Shown here in pieces: positions 5,871 to 7,514 of a DNA stretch of 7,514 nt. Position 1 is the first letter of the stretch; each line of letters opens with the position of its first letter. The notes under the pieces were generated by a model that was not told the origin of the DNA, did no database searches, and was given only the letters and a program-made list of their open reading frames with translations. The stretch comes from Gammaproteobacteria bacterium (GTDB lineage Bacteria; Pseudomonadota; Gammaproteobacteria; DSM-16500): NCBI GenBank assembly GCA_021323555.1, contig JAJONP010000095.1, positions 1-7,514 of the forward strand. Reading direction: 5' to 3'. Position numbers and translations under genes: made by a program.

Positions 5871-5950
5871 ATTTTTTTGACTCCGTCACTCCTCTTCAAT
5901 GACATCTTATTCTGCTGTCCTATGACTGGAGTGACGGATTTCAAAAAAAT
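5871..5950. repeat. Imperfect long inverted repeat, palindrome A
   Basis: The left arm, 5871-5892, is a T-run, GA, then CCGTCACTCC. The right arm, 5928-5950, is GGAGTGACGG, then an A-run. They are complementary over about 22 bp with one indel, around a 35-bp loop. The inner 10 bp are perfect. On either strand an A-run, not a T-run, follows the stem, so it is not a standard terminator. It resembles dispersed palindromic elements of intracellular bacterial genomes. Confidence 0.72.
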
Positions 5951-6080
5951 AGTATTTGTTTTCAATAGATTACGCGGCCAAACACGCCGCGTCACTACGG
6001 ACATCTGCGATGTGCTGTAGTGACGCGGCAGAATCAAAAACTTTTTAGGTGGATTGTCTTACTGAAATAGTATTTGTTTT
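5947..6080. repeat. Direct repeat pair AAATAGTATTTGTTTT
   Basis: The 16-bp sequence AAATAGTATTTGTTTT occurs at 5947-5962 and 6065-6080, 118 bp apart. Read on the minus strand, each copy is followed by a palindrome containing CGTCACT/AGTGACG, so the whole looks like two diverged tandem copies of one unit. Confidence 0.7.
5986..6029. repeat. Perfect 13-bp inverted repeat, palindrome B
   Basis: GCCGCGTCACTAC (5986-5998) pairs perfectly with GTAGTGACGCGGC (6017-6029). Inside the loop ACATC (6001-6005) pairs with GATGT (6009-6013), extending the hairpin through a small internal loop. ACGCGGC at 5972-5978 can compete for the same left arm (5986-5992). The GC-rich stem stands out in its AT-rich surroundings. 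Confidence 0.78.
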
Positions 6081-6214
6081 TTATTTAATAGAATGATGTC
6101 ATTAGGACTTAAGCTAAGCGACTATGAGTGTGAAGTGCATCTGCCTTTACTCGATCTTCGTTATCGAATGCTCTTGGCACTGTTGGTATGGGAGAGAGGA
6201 TTGATATTCGGAGG

Positions 6215-7514
6215 CTATTTTGGTATCGCTAAGTGTTGCATTTGTCCCTCTGCTTGTTGTTCCATTACAGGCATTTCTGCTTCTTTCTGCTGTTTAACTG
6301 TAATGATGTATGAATCGAGTTGATCAGATAAAGCAACGATATCCATCCTTTCTTCGCCCTTCGTCAATGGTGAATCGAGTAAGGCATACAATATTTTCTG
6401 TAGCGCTTTTCGATACACTCTTTCGGGGCTATCCCATTTTTCCCTCCTATTATCTGTGAGTGTGGTGTTAATAACCTTTTTGACATGTTCGAGAAAGTGC
6501 TGTCGAGTAACGGGAGTAGTGCGGTATATCTCAGTAAAAGATTGTATAGATGCAAGACTCGACAGAAGAAGATGGCTCTGACTGAGTTCTAATGATCTCA
6601 CATAGGGATCTAATGCAGATTGGATAGCATCGACTTCTGCTCGCGTCTCTTTTTTTAGCTGCTTATTGACAAGCCGATGTTCTGCCGCTTCTTCTGCTTC
6701 TATTTTTTTGAGATGTTGAACTTCAATGCATTTTTCTAGCCGATTGAATAAATGAGAGAGACCCTCTCTTTCTTCATGGGAGGCCGATGGTACGTATACT
6801 ATTTGCAATAGGTTCTGTAGTATCTTTCCATAGCCTTCTTGGGTAGTGAGTCTACCAAACTTTTCCTCTCTCTCATCATATTCAACTGCTTTAATTGCAC
6901 TTTCTATAGCCAAGAAAAGCTCTTTTCGATGATGCAACGAGGGATTCGTTTGATAAGTGTCGGCCGCCGTATAGATATGCAAAAGAGTCATCATTTGATA
7001 GGCATATTGTTGCACAAGTTGCCTATGGCTTATTGTTCCACCGTATGCTTTCACTTTTTCTTTTATAGCCTCTATTATTTTGTTTACCATGGTCTCTTCG
7101 GAAGAGCAGGGCATCTTCTTTTCATCCATTATGAGCGTCAGGATCTCATTGAAAAAAGCCTGGTACTCTTCTTTTGCGTTCGAAAGATCAGTATCAGCCT
7201 CTGTAAATTGAATACCGCTCATTCTTTTGATGGTAGATTGAATTGCTTTAGCTTGCCTGTATGCTTGTTCTAGTTCTCTCTCATTCTTTTCTTTTGATTC
7301 TAATCGAGGAGCAGACAGAAGAGTTTGTATTGACGCTTCTTCCCTCGGCACGAGTCTTTCTGACATTTCCTGAGGGTGTGCTTTGCGCGAGTGATCGACA
7401 GATGGCTTAAATGCTTCATTCGCTATATAAGCGTTAAGCTTTTGTCGGGTTTTTATTTTTAAGAGAGGATATTCCTGAAGGCAATTTAGTCGGGTTGCCT
7501 GTGCTTCTATCTCA
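6215..7514 (-). CDS. Large helical-repeat protein of unknown function (5' partial)
   Basis: I recognise no family. From the TAG stop at 6215-6217 the frame is open to the right edge: no stop lies between the ATG at 7366 and base 7514, and the 49 codons beyond it read like the rest (QEYPLLKIKTRQKLNAYI). The ATG at 7366 is therefore probably internal, and at least 432 residues are visible. The product is soluble-looking, strongly helical and rich in Glu, Lys, Gln and Arg, with no membrane segment. Two stretches of about 85-90 residues, encoded at about 6985-6716 and 6562-6296, align with each other, joined by a coiled-coil-like linker (LKKIEAEEAAEHRLVNKQLK). A more diverged copy may lie at about 7264-7046. 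The C-terminus is polar (KQQKEAEMPVMEQQAEGQ). In a Legionellales-like genome a type IV secreted effector or cytoskeleton-like protein is possible; that is speculation. Confidence 0.8.
   Translation of the reverse strand, partial: EIEAQATRLNCLQEYPLLKIKTRQKLNAYIANEAFKPSVDHSRKAHPQEMSERLVPREEASIQTLLSAPRLESKEKNERELEQAYRQAKAIQSTIKRMSGIQFTEADTDLSNAKEEYQAFFNEILTLIMDEKKMPCSSEETMVNKIIEAIKEKVKAYGGTISHRQLVQQYAYQMMTLLHIYTAADTYQTNPSLHHRKELFLAIESAIKAVEYDEREEKFGRLTTQEGYGKILQNLLQIVYVPSASHEEREGLSHLFNRLEKCIEVQHLKKIEAEEAAEHRLVNKQLKKETRAEVDAIQSALDPYVRSLELSQSHLLLSSLASIQSFTEIYRTTPVTRQHFLEHVKKVINTTLTDNRREKWDSPERVYRKALQKILYALLDSPLTKGEERMDIVALSDQLDSYIITVKQQKEAEMPVMEQQAEGQMQHLAIPK

Larger units (their letters stand above)
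5727..6214. other. Gene-free, repeat-dense stretch
   Basis: No credible gene lies in these 488 bp. Short frames on either strand have no ribosome binding site and read straight through hairpins. The stretch holds five or more inverted repeats and at least two direct repeats, the main ones listed separately. From about 6095 to 6214, downstream of the large minus-strand gene, I see nothing distinctive beyond a 4-bp stem TTCG-TTAT-CGAA at 6157-6168. Confidence 0.7.
2994..7514. mobile_element. Left part of an integrated genomic island or ICE-like element in tRNA-Lys
   Basis: Downstream of the tRNA every recognisable gene lies on the minus strand and is typical of mobile or accessory DNA: an integrase, an AlpA/excisionase-like protein, a second tyrosine recombinase, a small orphan gene, a repeat-dense stretch and an orphan helical-repeat protein. 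The far end is not in the window. Whether everything out to 7514 belongs to one element, or int2 marks a second nested or adjacent element, cannot be decided here. No conjugation, replication or phage structural gene is visible. Confidence 0.6.

Noticed and set aside
5871..6029. The two large palindromes as rho-independent terminators
   Set aside because: Neither is followed by a T-run on either strand. Palindrome A has A-runs outside the stem.
5843..6037. A 64-codon open frame on the minus strand
   Set aside because: It reads entirely through the palindromes and direct repeats, has no ribosome binding site and has a composition set by the repeats.
5727..6214. A CRISPR array
   Set aside because: The direct repeats occur only twice, at irregular spacing, and no cas gene is present.
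6093..6323. A 76-codon open frame on the plus strand
   Set aside because: Its second half is antisense to the large minus-strand gene, it is Cys/Leu-rich as expected from that antisense, and it has no ribosome binding site.
6839..7273. A 144-codon open frame on the plus strand
   Set aside because: It lies wholly antisense to the large helical gene, whose frame has the better composition and internal repeats. The Phe/Tyr/Cys-rich product is typical of an antisense reading.

Overview
The window looks like a chromosomal segment of a gammaproteobacterium. TolB, Pal, CpoB and QueE follow one another in the classic gammaproteobacterial order. The moderately low GC, the style of the palindromic intergenic repeats and the coiled-coil protein at the right end suggest the Legionellales (Legionella, Coxiella or Diplorickettsia relatives). 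That placement is an inference; no species can be named from the sequence alone.

Left third (1-2993), conserved core. The 3' part of tolB, then pal, cpoB and queE, lie on the plus strand with gaps of 19, 17 and 6 nt and so probably form one operon. TolB, Pal and CpoB belong to the Tol-Pal envelope-constriction machinery. QueE makes a precursor of queuosine and related 7-deazaguanines. A tRNA-Lys(TTT) gene with its own probable promoter follows.

Middle (2969-5266), left end of an integrated element. A tyrosine integrase (Int1) points at the tRNA and stops 17 nt from its 3' end, the usual arrangement for an element inserted in a tRNA. Immediately upstream on the same strand lies an AlpA/excisionase-like DNA-binding protein whose last 43 codons are read in another frame through the start of int1, giving about 130 bp of double coding. 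A second, unrelated tyrosine recombinase (Int2) precedes these, 43 nt away. The three genes may be one recombination module. No second att copy is visible, so the element probably continues past the window or has decayed.

Right third (5267-7514), accessory cargo. The Int2 leader carries two back-to-back perfect palindromes and a third hairpin. A 76-residue unknown protein with a strong ribosome binding site follows. Next comes a gene-free stretch of about 490 bp packed with inverted and direct repeats, including two tandem units of direct repeat plus palindrome. The window ends inside a large minus-strand gene that stays open to the right edge. Its product is helical and charged, with at least two diverged copies of a repeat of about 85-90 residues. 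It matches no family I recognise and is the best candidate for something new, possibly a secreted effector.
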